The notes under the pieces were generated by a model. That model had not been told where the DNA came from. It made no database searches and saw nothing but the letters and a program-made list of their open reading frames with translations. A stretch of 64,000 bases of DNA, taken from Streptomyces albospinus (GTDB lineage: Bacteria > Actinomycetota > Actinomycetes > Streptomycetales > Streptomycetaceae). Position 1 is the stretch's first letter. Each line of letters begins with the position of its first letter. Positions 16,634 through 24,839 of the stretch are shown here, one piece after another. Made by a program: the position numbers and the translations under genes. Location of the stretch: positions 93,171-157,170 of the forward strand of contig NZ_BMRP01000013.1 of NCBI RefSeq assembly GCF_014648695.1. The letters are read 5' to 3'.

Positions 16634-17926
16634 TCAGATCCGCAGCATCAGCGGCGGCTGCGTCCCGTTCAGATAGTGGTCGCCGATGGCGCGGAGGCTG
16701 TGGGCGGGGGAGCGCTGGGCGGTGAGGACGCGGGCGTTCCGCCAGAAGCGGTCGAAGCCGGGGTCGTGGGCGGGGGTGCCGGAGGTGGCCGTCAACTCCA
16801 GGATCCGGGTGGTGATCCGGATCGCGGACTCGTTGGTGACCGCCTCCGCGGCGGCCACCAGGACCGCGATGTCGGCGCGTTCGCCGACGCCGAGGTCCGG
16901 GCCCATCAGGAGGCCCCGAGCCAGCGCTTCGGTCGCCGGTTCCACGACCGCCGCGGCGGTGTGGGCGGCGGCGACCAATTCGCCGTAGGCGAGGAGGAGA
17001 TAGGGATCTCCGCCCGGTTGCTCCCCGTATGCGGCGGTGTCCGGGTCCTCGGCCGGCCGGCTGTGGGGGGCCGCGCGGCTGACGTCGCGGGCCTCGGCGA
17101 GCGCGCCCTCGACGATCCCCAGGCCGACGTGGACCAGCGCGAGGCGCAGTGCCAGCGGCGCGAGGGTGGCGTACGGGGTGACGTGGTGCTCGTCGCGGGC
17201 GGCCGAGCCGAGGATGCCGGCGGGCGGTATCGGCACGCCGTCGAAGGTGACGGTGCCGGCCCCGGTGAGCCGCTGCCCCAGGCGGTCGTGGGCCGGGTCG
17301 GTGGTGACGCCGGGGTGGGCCGGGTCCACCAGGGCGATGAGGGTGTCGCCGGTGGTGGTGCAGACGGCGCCGAGCACCAGCCGGTCGGCGACGCTGACGC
17401 CGGCGGCGAAGGACCGGCGGCCGTTGAGGAGATGGCCGGCCTTGGTGGGGGTGAGGGTGAGGTCGGGGGGCGCGGACCCGGCGAGGGCCGCGGCGCGGGT
17501 GTCGGATTCGGCGGCCGGGACCGTGGTGTCGCCGGCCAGCAGCCACTGTGCGGTGGCGGTGCCGCGTTCGAGCGCGTCGGCGGTTTCCGGGGTGCCGAAG
17601 AAGCGGGCGCTCCAGGTCAGCGCGTAGTGACGGCCGAGCAGTTCGCCGATGGAGCTGTCGGCCGCGGCGATCTCCCGGATGACCGCGCACGCGGTACGCC
17701 AGTCGCTGCCGCTGCGCAGCGGTCCGGGCGGGGTCAGCAGGGCCGGCAGGCCGGCTTCGCGCAGCCGGGCGAGTTCGTCGGACGGCGGCTTGCCGGCGCG
17801 GTCGCGGCTGAGTGCGTCGACGGCGAGATCGTCGGCGAGTTCACGGGTGACGCGCGGCCAGACGTCGTCCTCCGCCGGCAGGCCGGCATGGGGGGCGGCG
17901 GGGTGTGCTGCGGACCTCTTCGGCAT
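16634..17926 (-). CDS. acyl-CoA dehydrogenase-fold monooxygenase, SfnB/DszC-like
   Basis: About 430 residues. It has the acyl-CoA dehydrogenase fold (N-terminal helical domain, middle beta domain with LNGRRSFAAGVSVADRLVLGA, C-terminal helices), but lacks a clear catalytic Glu and resembles the SfnB/DszC flavin-dependent sulfur-acquisition branch. The helix SSIGELLGRHYALTW is typical. These enzymes oxidise organosulfur compounds using reduced flavin. Start chosen at ATG (MPKRSAAH); GTG at 17938 lies only 3 bases from GGAGG. It is adjacent to an Rrf2 regulator gene on the same strand. Sulfur role is inferred. Confidence 0.75.
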   Translation of the reverse strand: MPKRSAAHPAAPHAGLPAEDDVWPRVTRELADDLAVDALSRDRAGKPPSDELARLREAGLPALLTPPGPLRSGSDWRTACAVIREIAAADSSIGELLGRHYALTWSARFFGTPETADALERGTATAQWLLAGDTTVPAAESDTRAAALAGSAPPDLTLTPTKAGHLLNGRRSFAAGVSVADRLVLGAVCTTTGDTLIALVDPAHPGVTTDPAHDRLGQRLTGAGTVTFDGVPIPPAGILGSAARDEHHVTPYATLAPLALRLALVHVGLGIVEGALAEARDVSRAAPHSRPAEDPDTAAYGEQPGGDPYLLLAYGELVAAAHTAAAVVEPATEALARGLLMGPDLGVGERADIAVLVAAAEAVTNESAIRITTRILELTATSGTPAHDPGFDRFWRNARVLTAQRSPAHSLRAIGDHYLNGTQPPLMLRI

Positions 17927-18105
17927 GGCGCCGTTCACCGTCCTCCGGGCTTTCCTGGTTTTCCCACTGGATTGGTAGGGAATTCCCGATGATGCTGCTG
18001 AACTTGGTTCAGGGCAAGGGCTGTTCAAGGGGTGGACAGCGGCGTGTTGCATTTCGGACGTCCGACCGGTGCGCCGGTACCCGTCGCCGTCCGCCGGGGC
18101 GCGCT

Positions 18106-18141
18106 GGGGCCTGTCCGCCCCTGACCCACCGGGCAGGCCCT
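18106..18141 (-). terminator. hairpin at the end of the Rrf2 gene
   Basis: GGGCCTGTCC (18107-18116) pairs with GGGCAGGCCC (18131-18140) with one mismatch, touching the Rrf2 stop codon. It separates the regulator from the downstream dehydrogenase gene. The same GGGCCTG/CAGGCCC arms recur at 62558-62629. Confidence 0.55.
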
Positions 18142-18598
18142 AGGGATTCGTCCAGGAGGCCGGGTCCTCGGTCAGTGCGGAGACCCGGGTGGGGAGTTCG
18201 GCCGTCGCGACATCGGCGAGGGAGACGCCGTCGAGGATCTCGCGGACATTGGCCCGCAGGGCGACCCACAGCGGGAGCAGGGACTCCGCGGGGCCGGTGT
18301 ACGACAACTCCGGTGGGCGGACGCCGCGTACGGAGACCAGCGGGCCGTCCACGACGCGGATGACATCGGCGATGCTGATGTCCTCCGGGGCCTTGGCGAG
18401 GCGGTAGCCGCCGTTGCCGCCGCGCTGGCTGAGGACCAGACCGCCCCGGCGCATGTCGTTGAGGATGCCTTCGAGGAACTTGTGCGGAATGTCCTGGGCG
18501 TCGGCGATGGCCTCCGCCTTGAGCGGCCCCGCGTCCCGGGCGTGAGCGAGTTGCAGGGCCGCGCGCACCGCATAGTCCGCTCTGGCTGAAATCCGCAT
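18140..18598 (-). CDS. Rrf2-family transcriptional regulator
   Basis: 152 residues from an ATG. It begins MRISARADYAVRAAL, the standard Rrf2 winged-helix start, with the recognition helix IPHKFLEGILNDMRRGG and wing RGGNGGYRLA. The Fe-S-binding cysteines of IscR/NsrR types are absent (there is no Cys at all), so it is more like CymR, which represses cysteine metabolism genes. Its position beside an SfnB-like gene and a cysteine-type leader peptide fits a sulfur regulator. Target sites were not identified. Confidence 0.85.
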   Translation of the reverse strand: MRISARADYAVRAALQLAHARDAGPLKAEAIADAQDIPHKFLEGILNDMRRGGLVLSQRGGNGGYRLAKAPEDISIADVIRVVDGPLVSVRGVRPPELSYTGPAESLLPLWVALRANVREILDGVSLADVATAELPTRVSALTEDPASWTNP

Positions 18599-18839
18599 GG
18601 CGGCATTATCCCTGAGGGGAGGGGGCCCGGTCGCCTGCTCCGGGTTCCCCTCTCCCTGCCCTCCGGCCGTACTCGACGGCGGCGGCGTCCGCCGGGCGGA
18701 GGGGAGCGCCGCGCACCACTGCGCCCGCCGGTGCGCCAAGTCGCCCGCCCGGTGGCCGGGTGCCGGGCATTCCCCTTGACGTGGCGGGACGCCGGCTCGA
18801 CACTCGTGGGCGGGAACCCTAGTGAACGGGTGGGAATCC

Positions 18840-18971
18840 ATGGGGCACGCAGAGCTGGACGACGACCGCGCACACCGCGCGGCCCGGCGGCTTCCCCTCC
18901 CGACCCTGCTGACCTCGCGCCGGCACATCGATCTGCTGCGTGTGTGCAGCGCGGCAAGTCTCCTCACCTGA
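18840..18971 (+). CDS. putative leader peptide (sulfur-type attenuator)
   Basis: A 43-residue reading frame ending LLTSRRHIDLLRVCSAASLLT. The LTSRRHIDLLRV-C/S-SAA core is the hallmark of small actinobacterial leader peptides found upstream of sulfur and cysteine genes; Cys36 would make ribosomes pause when cysteinyl-tRNA is scarce. It lies 169 bases before the GST-like gene on the same strand and divergent from the Rrf2 gene. The ATG has GGGAA upstream; a shorter internal start is possible. Confidence 0.7.
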   Translation: MGHAELDDDRAHRAARRLPLPTLLTSRRHIDLLRVCSAASLLT

Positions 18972-19140
18972 GGCGCCGGAGGGCGCGCGCCCGCAGCGCC
19001 GCGCCGTCCCCGTCGGACCCCACCACACCCCCCTCGTGTCCGATGTCCCGCTGTGCGGCGCCCGTCGCTCCCGTAACCCCCCACGCCCGTACGTGCCCAT
19101 CCGTACGTCCGTGAACCGGACCTCGCCCCCAGGGACTCGT
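18972..19140 (+). promoter_or_regulatory. leader region between the attenuator peptide and the GST-like gene
   Basis: 169 bases of untranslated leader. GC-rich segments right after the leader stop (about 18971-19010) can fold with each other, which fits an attenuation or RBS-masking hairpin. I could not fold it reliably by eye. Confidence 0.35.
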
Positions 19141-20067
19141 ATGACCACCACCCCCGCCACCTCCGCGCCGTCCGCCGCGGCGGACGCGTCCAGCGCCGCG
19201 GCCTCGCTCCGCGGCCGGATCGGCGCCGATGTGCGCAGCGGCCACTACCCCGTCCCGCACCGCTACCGGCTGCATCTGTCGCTGTCCTGTCCGTACTGTC
19301 TGAGGATCGCCGTCACCCACAGCCTCCTGGAGCTCGGCGACACGCTCCCGGTGACGCTGCTGCCCGCCGTGCCGGACGCCCCGGACTGCGGATACTCCGC
19401 GCTGCGCCCGCTCTACGAGGCCAGCGCCCACCAGTACCCCGGATCGGCCGCCGCCCCCGTGCTCAGCGACGGCTGGACCGGACGGATCGTCAGCACCCAC
19501 GCCCCCGACATCCTGCGCGACCTGGCAGGGCAGTTCGGCGCGCACGGCCCCGACCTCCACCCGGACCCTGCCCGCGACGAGATCGCGGCGCTCGACCGGC
19601 TCTGCGAGCAGCAGGTCAACGACGCCGCGCAGCACGCCGGCAGCCTCGGCGCCGGCCACCCCGGCTACGAGGCCGCCGTCGGCACCCTCCTGCGCGCACT
19701 GGCGTCGCTGGAGCGGCGGCTGGCCGGCCGGACGTATCTGCTCGGTGATGAAATCGGCGCCGCGGACGTGCAGTTGTGGGTGACCCTCGTCCAGCTCGAC
19801 ACCGTCCACCGCTGGCATCTGGACGCCGCGGCCGTGCACCGGATCGCCGGCCACCGCCGCCTGTGGGCCTACGCCCGCCGGCTGGCGGCGCACTCCGCGT
19901 TCGGCCGCCACCTCGACCTGGACGCCATCGCCCGCCGCCACCACGCCCGCTGCCGGGGCCGGGAAGCAGCCGGGGCGGCGGTGCAGATCGTGGACTGGAC
20001 GGCACCGGCCGCCGCTACGCCCGACCCGCGTCCACGATCCTCAAGGGCAGCGACTTCAGCCCGTTGA
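19141..20067 (+). CDS. glutathione S-transferase-like (xi-class) thiol oxidoreductase
   Basis: 308 residues. The active site CPYC sits in LSLSCPYCLRIAVTHSLLEL, and the C-terminal helical domain has TYLLGDEIGAADVQLWVTLVQLD, both typical of glutathionyl-hydroquinone reductases (YqjG/xi-class GST). Streptomyces lack glutathione, so the physiological thiol is probably mycothiol (inference). The last 53 bases overlap the convergent P450 gene, and the tail after about 285 is low complexity. Expression is probably tied to cysteine supply through the upstream leader peptide. Confidence 0.8.
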   Translation: MTTTPATSAPSAAADASSAAASLRGRIGADVRSGHYPVPHRYRLHLSLSCPYCLRIAVTHSLLELGDTLPVTLLPAVPDAPDCGYSALRPLYEASAHQYPGSAAAPVLSDGWTGRIVSTHAPDILRDLAGQFGAHGPDLHPDPARDEIAALDRLCEQQVNDAAQHAGSLGAGHPGYEAAVGTLLRALASLERRLAGRTYLLGDEIGAADVQLWVTLVQLDTVHRWHLDAAAVHRIAGHRRLWAYARRLAAHSAFGRHLDLDAIARRHHARCRGREAAGAAVQIVDWTAPAAATPDPRPRSSRAATSAR

Positions 20068-21328
20068 TGAAGTTCGACACCAGCCGCTGTGGCGGTCCGG
20101 CGACCGCCACAGCGGGTACCGCGGCGCACATCTGCTCGTAGAGCACCCGCAGTTGCAACCGGGCGAGGTGCGCACCCAGGCAGACGTGCGGGCCGTCGCC
20201 GAAGGAGACATGGGGGTTCGGGGCGCGGGACAGGTCCAGCCGGTGCGGGTCGGCGAAGACCCGCTCGTCGTGGTTGGCCGAGGCGTGGAAGACGACCACC
20301 TTGTCGCCGACGCGGATCCGGCGGCCGGCCAGTTCGGTGTCGCAGGCGGCGGTCCGGCGGAAGCTGAGCACCGGCGGGTGCCGGCGCAGCAGTTCGTCCA
20401 CGGCGGTCGCCATCCCCACCGCGCCGCTGCGCAGCGCGCGGTACGCGCCGGGCTGCCCGGCCAGTGCCAGCAGGCCGCCGGGGGCCGCGCTGCGCACCGT
20501 GTCGTTGCCGGCGACGGTCAGTAGGAAGAAGAACATCTCCAGTTCGGGCGTGGTGAGTTCGGGATCCGCGGCGAGCACGGTCATGACATCGTCGGCCGGG
20601 TGCCGCCGCTTGTGGGCGGCCAGCTCGCGGGCGAAGGCGAACATGTCCTGGAGCATCGACGGGGAGCGCGGATCGACGGGGCGGCCGTCGGGACCGCCGG
20701 CGGGCGGTCCGGCCTCGTCCGGGTCCTGGTAGCCGATCACGCGGCGGGTCCAGTCGAGGAGCAGCCCGCGCTCACCGGGCGGTACGCCGAGCAGATCGGC
20801 GAGGTTGAGAGTGGCGAAGTCGTCCGTGACGGCGGTGACGAGATCGCAGACGCCGTCGCCGCCGGTGCGGGCCGCGGTGAGCGCCGCGGCCAGCAGGCCG
20901 CGGGCCCGGTCCCGTACGGCGGTCTCGAAGCGGTCGACCCGGCGGCGGGTGAAGGCGCGGCTGACCAGGCGCCTCAGCCGGCCGTGGTCCGGGGGGTCCT
21001 GATTGAGCATCATGCGGCGGATGAACGGCAGATCGGCGGGGTCGGGGTCGCGGATCTGGGTGGCGCCCAGGTGGGAGGAGAAGCTCCGCGCGTCCTTCAG
21101 GACCCGTACGACATCGCGGTGCCGGGTGACCGCCCAGAAGCCGGGGCCGGCGGGCCAGCCGAGCACTTCGTACTCGTCCTGCCAGGCGACCGGGTGCCGA
21201 TCGCGCAGCAGCCGGTAGGCGGTGTGCGGCAGCCCGCCGGCGTAGACGCGGGGATCGAAGACGTCGGGGACGGCGTCCTGGGTCGCGGCGCCGGCGGGCC
21301 GGGGAGCCGGGGACGGCACGGGCGTCAT
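20015..21328 (-). CDS. cytochrome P450, CYP124/125-like
   Basis: 437 residues. All P450 landmarks are visible: I-helix AGNDT (273-277), ExxR as ELLR (312-315) and the heme loop FGDGPHVCLG with Cys383 as the iron ligand. ADLLGVPPGERGLLLDWTRRVIG resembles the steroid- and lipid-oxidising CYP124/125/142 group, so a hydrophobic substrate is likely (inference). Its ATG overlaps the stop of the upstream hydrolase gene (ATGA), so the two are co-translated. No ferredoxin gene is adjacent. Confidence 0.9.
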   Translation of the reverse strand: MTPVPSPAPRPAGAATQDAVPDVFDPRVYAGGLPHTAYRLLRDRHPVAWQDEYEVLGWPAGPGFWAVTRHRDVVRVLKDARSFSSHLGATQIRDPDPADLPFIRRMMLNQDPPDHGRLRRLVSRAFTRRRVDRFETAVRDRARGLLAAALTAARTGGDGVCDLVTAVTDDFATLNLADLLGVPPGERGLLLDWTRRVIGYQDPDEAGPPAGGPDGRPVDPRSPSMLQDMFAFARELAAHKRRHPADDVMTVLAADPELTTPELEMFFFLLTVAGNDTVRSAAPGGLLALAGQPGAYRALRSGAVGMATAVDELLRRHPPVLSFRRTAACDTELAGRRIRVGDKVVVFHASANHDERVFADPHRLDLSRAPNPHVSFGDGPHVCLGAHLARLQLRVLYEQMCAAVPAVAVAGPPQRLVSNFINGLKSLPLRIVDAGRA

Positions 21329-22158
21329 CCGGCCGCCGGTCCGTCACCGCCGTGCCCTGCACCGTCCGCACCGGCGTCCCCGGCACCGTCGCCATCGGCC
21401 CGCAGGAAGTCCTCCACGGCCCGGATCAGCTCCAGCGGCGTCTCGTCCATGGCGTAGTGACCGGCCGACGCCAGCTCCACCAACGTGCTGTCGGTGTACC
21501 ACTGCATCCAGGTCTGCCGGGCCAGTTCGGCGCTGAGCGCGGGGTCCAGCGCCCCGGTCACCACCAGCGCCGGCACCGCCGAGCCCTCGACCTCGGCCGC
21601 GAACCCGTCGCCGGCCCAGGAGTCCAGCCAGGCCCGGAACGCCTTCTGGTCGCTGCGCTCCAGGGACCGCCGCACCATCCGGTCCAGCCAGGCGGCGGGG
21701 CGCTGACCGCCGGTGGTGAGGTCGATGATGGCCCGCCGGTTCTCCGGGGTGTGCGCCGCCGAGGAGAACAGCTCCCACTGCGGCGGCGGCATCGGCATCC
21801 CGGAGGCGGGCACCGGCGAGATCCCGACGAGCCGGCGTACCCGGTGCGGCGCCGCGGCCAGCACCCGCTGGACGACGCTGCCGCCCATGGAATGGCCGAT
21901 CACCGAGAACCGCTCCCAGCCCAGCCGGTCGGCCAGCGCCAGCACATCGGCCGCGCCCTCACCCGTGGTGTACGCACCGGTTTCGGCCCTGGCCTCGCCG
22001 TAGCCGCGGAGGTCCACCAGCGCGTACTGGAACGCGTCCCGGTCGAGGTCCGGCAGGACCGGATCGTACGCGGACCGGTCGGCGAACCATCCGTGCACGG
22101 CGATGACCTTGTGCGACCCGCTGCCGTGCAGGGTGTGGGGCAGGACGAAGGAAGCCAC
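21325..22158 (-). CDS. alpha/beta hydrolase
   Basis: 277 residues from a GTG with GGAG 6 bases upstream, which starts at VASFVLPHTLHG right at the fold. The nucleophile is in GHSMGGS, the oxyanion motif is VHGWFAD, the acid is in VTGALDPAL and the catalytic His is in SAGHYAMDE. It resembles small-substrate esterases and lipases. Co-translation with the P450 suggests ester hydrolysis and oxidation of a shared lipid-like substrate. A longer in-frame start 60 bases upstream exists but has no good RBS. Confidence 0.85.
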   Translation of the reverse strand: MASFVLPHTLHGSGSHKVIAVHGWFADRSAYDPVLPDLDRDAFQYALVDLRGYGEARAETGAYTTGEGAADVLALADRLGWERFSVIGHSMGGSVVQRVLAAAPHRVRRLVGISPVPASGMPMPPPQWELFSSAAHTPENRRAIIDLTTGGQRPAAWLDRMVRRSLERSDQKAFRAWLDSWAGDGFAAEVEGSAVPALVVTGALDPALSAELARQTWMQWYTDSTLVELASAGHYAMDETPLELIRAVEDFLRADGDGAGDAGADGAGHGGDGPAAG

Positions 22159-22434
22159 GCTCAACTCCAGACGTGTGACGGGAACGGCCGCGGGCCGCAC
22201 ACCACCGGTGGTGGACAACTCCGCCCACAGTGGACGCCACCGCGGCGGGCCGCAAGAGTGCCGCGCGCGTGGGCCGGGACCGGATGAGCCGGCGGCGTCG
22301 ACGCCTCGACCGGGGCCGCGCGGCCCCGCGAGGTCGTCCTGGCGCCCCGCCTCGTCGTCCCCGGCAGCACCGGCCCGGCTGCCTGACGGTGCATCAATCC
22401 GGCTTGTGCGCGATGAGTTGGGCGGATCGGCACA

Positions 22435-23172
22435 TCACGGCCGGTGCGGGTCCTCGGGAGGGGCGGCGGCCGGGAGGAGGCCCGCCTCGTGGGCGAGGAG
22501 CGCGGCCTGGACGCGGTTGTCCAGGCCGAGGCGGGTGAGGATGCGGTTGACGCGGCTCTTCACGTTCGCCTCGGTGAGGCCTAGGGCCTCGGCGATCTGG
22601 AGGTTGGAGCGGCCCCGGGCGACCAGGACCAGCACCGGGAGTTCGCGCTCGGTGAGGGTGCCGACGAGGTCGGTGGCGCGGCTGCGGCCGGTCCGCGGGC
22701 GCGGGGCACCGGGGACGAGACCGGCGGGCAGTGCGGTGAAGGCGCTGATGAGCCGGTGGGTGACGCTGGGGGCGAGCATGGACTCGCCGTCGGCGACGAC
22801 GCGGATGGCATGGGCCAGTTGGTCGGGCGGGCTGTTCTTGAGCAGGAAGCCGCAGGCGCCCGCGCGCAGCGCCGCGTGCACGTACTCGTCCAGGTCGAAG
22901 GTGGTGAGGACGAGCACGCGGGGCGGCGGCTCCGGGTGCGGCCAGTCGGCGAGGATGCGGCGGGTGGCCTCCACACCGGTCATGCCGGGCATCCGGACGT
23001 CCATGACCACGACGTCCGGGCGGAGGGAGCAGGCCAGGGCGACCGCTTGCGCGCCGTCGGCGGCGTCGCCGACCACCGAGAATCCGGCGCGGCGGCCGAT
23101 GACGGCGCGCAGCGCGTCCCGGACCATCTCCTGGTCGTCGACGATGAGCACACGGAGGTCGGGGTCGGTCAT
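22435..23172 (-). CDS. NarL/LuxR-type response regulator
   Basis: 245 residues. The receiver domain has the acidic pair VDDQE, phosphoacceptor Asp58 in VVVMDVRMPG, Thr in LTTFD and Lys in FLLKNSP. A LuxR-type helix-turn-helix follows: LTERELPVLVLVARGRSNLQIAEALGLTEANVKSRVNRILTRLGL. A Pro/Arg-rich linker (about 150-165) joins them. The ATG overlaps the stop of the sensor kinase gene upstream. The pair probably regulates itself or the neighbouring Lnt-like gene; this is inference. Confidence 0.92.
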   Translation of the reverse strand: MTDPDLRVLIVDDQEMVRDALRAVIGRRAGFSVVGDAADGAQAVALACSLRPDVVVMDVRMPGMTGVEATRRILADWPHPEPPPRVLVLTTFDLDEYVHAALRAGACGFLLKNSPPDQLAHAIRVVADGESMLAPSVTHRLISAFTALPAGLVPGAPRPRTGRSRATDLVGTLTERELPVLVLVARGRSNLQIAEALGLTEANVKSRVNRILTRLGLDNRVQAALLAHEAGLLPAAAPPEDPHRP

Positions 23173-24509
23173 GACGGCACCTCTGGGTTGGAGGGGACTT
23201 CCCGTTGCGGCGGCACCGGCCGGGAGGCACCCGGGCTCGCCGGGGCGGGGACCGGGAGCGTTGCGCGCAGCCGCCAACCGCCGTGCGGCTGCGGGCCGGT
23301 GCTCACCGTGCCGTCGAAGGCCGCGACGCGTTCGCGGATGCCGATCAGGCCGCGGCCGGAGCCGGGCACGGGCCGGTGGCCGGCGACCGGCGGGCCGTTC
23401 TCGACCGCGACCGCCAGCGCCGCCCCGTCATGCCGCACGGTCAGCGACACGGCTGCCGGCCCCGCGTGTTTGAGGACGTTGGTGAGCGCCTCCTGCACGA
23501 TGCGGTACGCCGAGACCTGGAGCGCGGGCGGGATGTCGCCGAGTCCGTCCTCGTCCAGCGTCGCGGTCACCGCGCAGCCGGCCGCCCGGACCGCGGCGAA
23601 CAGCCGGTCCAGGTGCCGCAGCGACGGCTCCGGCGCCAGGTCCGCTTCCTCGTCCCGGGCGGTGAGCAGGCCCAGGATGCGGCGCATCTCGACGAGCGCG
23701 GTGTCCGCGGTCTCCGCGATCCGCGCCACGCCCCGCAGGTCGTCCCGGAGGGCGCCGCGCGGATCGTCCCGGAGGACGTCCTCGATGATCTCCTCGGTGG
23801 ACCGCGCCTGTACGGCGATGGCGCTCACGTGGTGGGCGACCACGTCATGGAGGTCGCGGGCGATACGGGTCCGCTCGGCGACGACGGCCTGCCGGGCGTT
23901 GACCTCCTGCTCGGCGCGGAGCCGCTCGTTGGCGTCCTGCAACCGGTGATTGACGTCGTGCAGCCGGGCGTTGAGGTCGCGCAGCCGGCCGGCCTGGATG
24001 CTGATCCGCCGCCGCCCGTACCCCAGCAGCCAGGCGAGGGCGTAGAAGGCCGCGAACGTCGTCGCGGTGATCGGCTCCAGCGAACCGAGCTGCGGGGGCC
24101 CGGTCCGGCCGCTGAGGAGGTCCGTCACCACGGCCGCGACGAGCGACAGCACGGCCCCGGACAGGCTCACCCGCAGCGCGGTCCAGCGGGCCACCGCGTA
24201 CACGCCGAAGACCAGCAGGAACGGCCCCGGCGTCTTCCCCGGCACGGGGGCCAGTACCTCGAAGACGATGAAGGCCGCGGTCATGGCCGCCAGGACCGTC
24301 CGCGGGTAGCGGCGGCGCCAGAGGAGCGGAAGGGTCTGAAGCGCCCAGAGCAGAACGCCGAGGGGGCCCGGTGCCGGGTGCCGGGCCAGCAGGGTCGCCA
24401 CGTCGACCGCGGTCAGCCCGCCGCCGAGTGCGAGATCGGTGAGCCAGGGGCGCCGGCCGGCGAACCGGCGCCGCGCGGTGCGCAGGGCTGTCATGGGGTG
24501 TCTGTTCAT
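23169..24509 (-). CDS. HisKA_3-type sensor histidine kinase
   Basis: 446 residues. Several membrane helices fill residues 23-165, a coiled linker follows (RLRDLNARLHDVNHRLQDAN), and phospho-acceptor His221 is in RIARDLHDVVAHHVSAI, the HisKA_3 signature. The C-terminal ATPase domain has VQEALTNVLKHAG (N box) and GSGRGLIGIRERV (G box). The external sensing loop is short, so the signal may be sensed in the membrane. It is first in an operon with its response regulator. ATG at 24494 is an alternative start. Confidence 0.9.
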   Translation of the reverse strand: MNRHPMTALRTARRRFAGRRPWLTDLALGGGLTAVDVATLLARHPAPGPLGVLLWALQTLPLLWRRRYPRTVLAAMTAAFIVFEVLAPVPGKTPGPFLLVFGVYAVARWTALRVSLSGAVLSLVAAVVTDLLSGRTGPPQLGSLEPITATTFAAFYALAWLLGYGRRRISIQAGRLRDLNARLHDVNHRLQDANERLRAEQEVNARQAVVAERTRIARDLHDVVAHHVSAIAVQARSTEEIIEDVLRDDPRGALRDDLRGVARIAETADTALVEMRRILGLLTARDEEADLAPEPSLRHLDRLFAAVRAAGCAVTATLDEDGLGDIPPALQVSAYRIVQEALTNVLKHAGPAAVSLTVRHDGAALAVAVENGPPVAGHRPVPGSGRGLIGIRERVAAFDGTVSTGPQPHGGWRLRATLPVPAPASPGASRPVPPQREVPSNPEVPS

Positions 24510-24839
24510 GTCCGGGGGCCAGGCTAGCGAGCCGCGCGCCGTGCGGGATCGTCCGCGGGGAGGCGTCCGGCGGTGTCCCGGCGCATCGAAAGTTGCGCGG
24601 CCCCGCGGCAGATCGGCAGCCGGGACGAGGCGGCGCGGGCCTGCTCTTCCCTAGCGTCGAGTACAGGCCGGATGCGGTACCGCGCACCGGCCGGCGGACC
24701 GGCGACCGGCCCCGTGGACAGCCCCATGAGCCGGCCGCCGAACGAGCCGCCGAACGAGCCGCCGAACGAGCCGCCGGAAGAGCCGGCGGACGACCCGCTG
24801 CACACGCCCCGCTGCACACGACCCGATGAACGAGACCCG
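24510..24839. other. 330-bp divergent intergenic region
   Basis: It separates the sensor kinase and the Lnt-like gene, which are divergent, and must carry both promoters. It contains the 12-bp tandem repeat at 24734-24781. An in-frame upstream ATG (24726) would translate the repeat as NEPP units but has no good RBS. Confidence 0.5.
24734..24781. repeat. 12-bp tandem repeat, three perfect units and one degenerate
   Basis: GCCGCCGAACGA occurs three times exactly, then once with changes. In the frame of the downstream gene it would encode Asn-Glu-Pro-Pro. Probably slippage DNA just upstream of the Lnt-like start. Confidence 0.75.

Noticed and set aside
24734-24781. Short direct repeats as a CRISPR array
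   Set aside because: Units are 12 bp without spacers; this is a simple tandem repeat.
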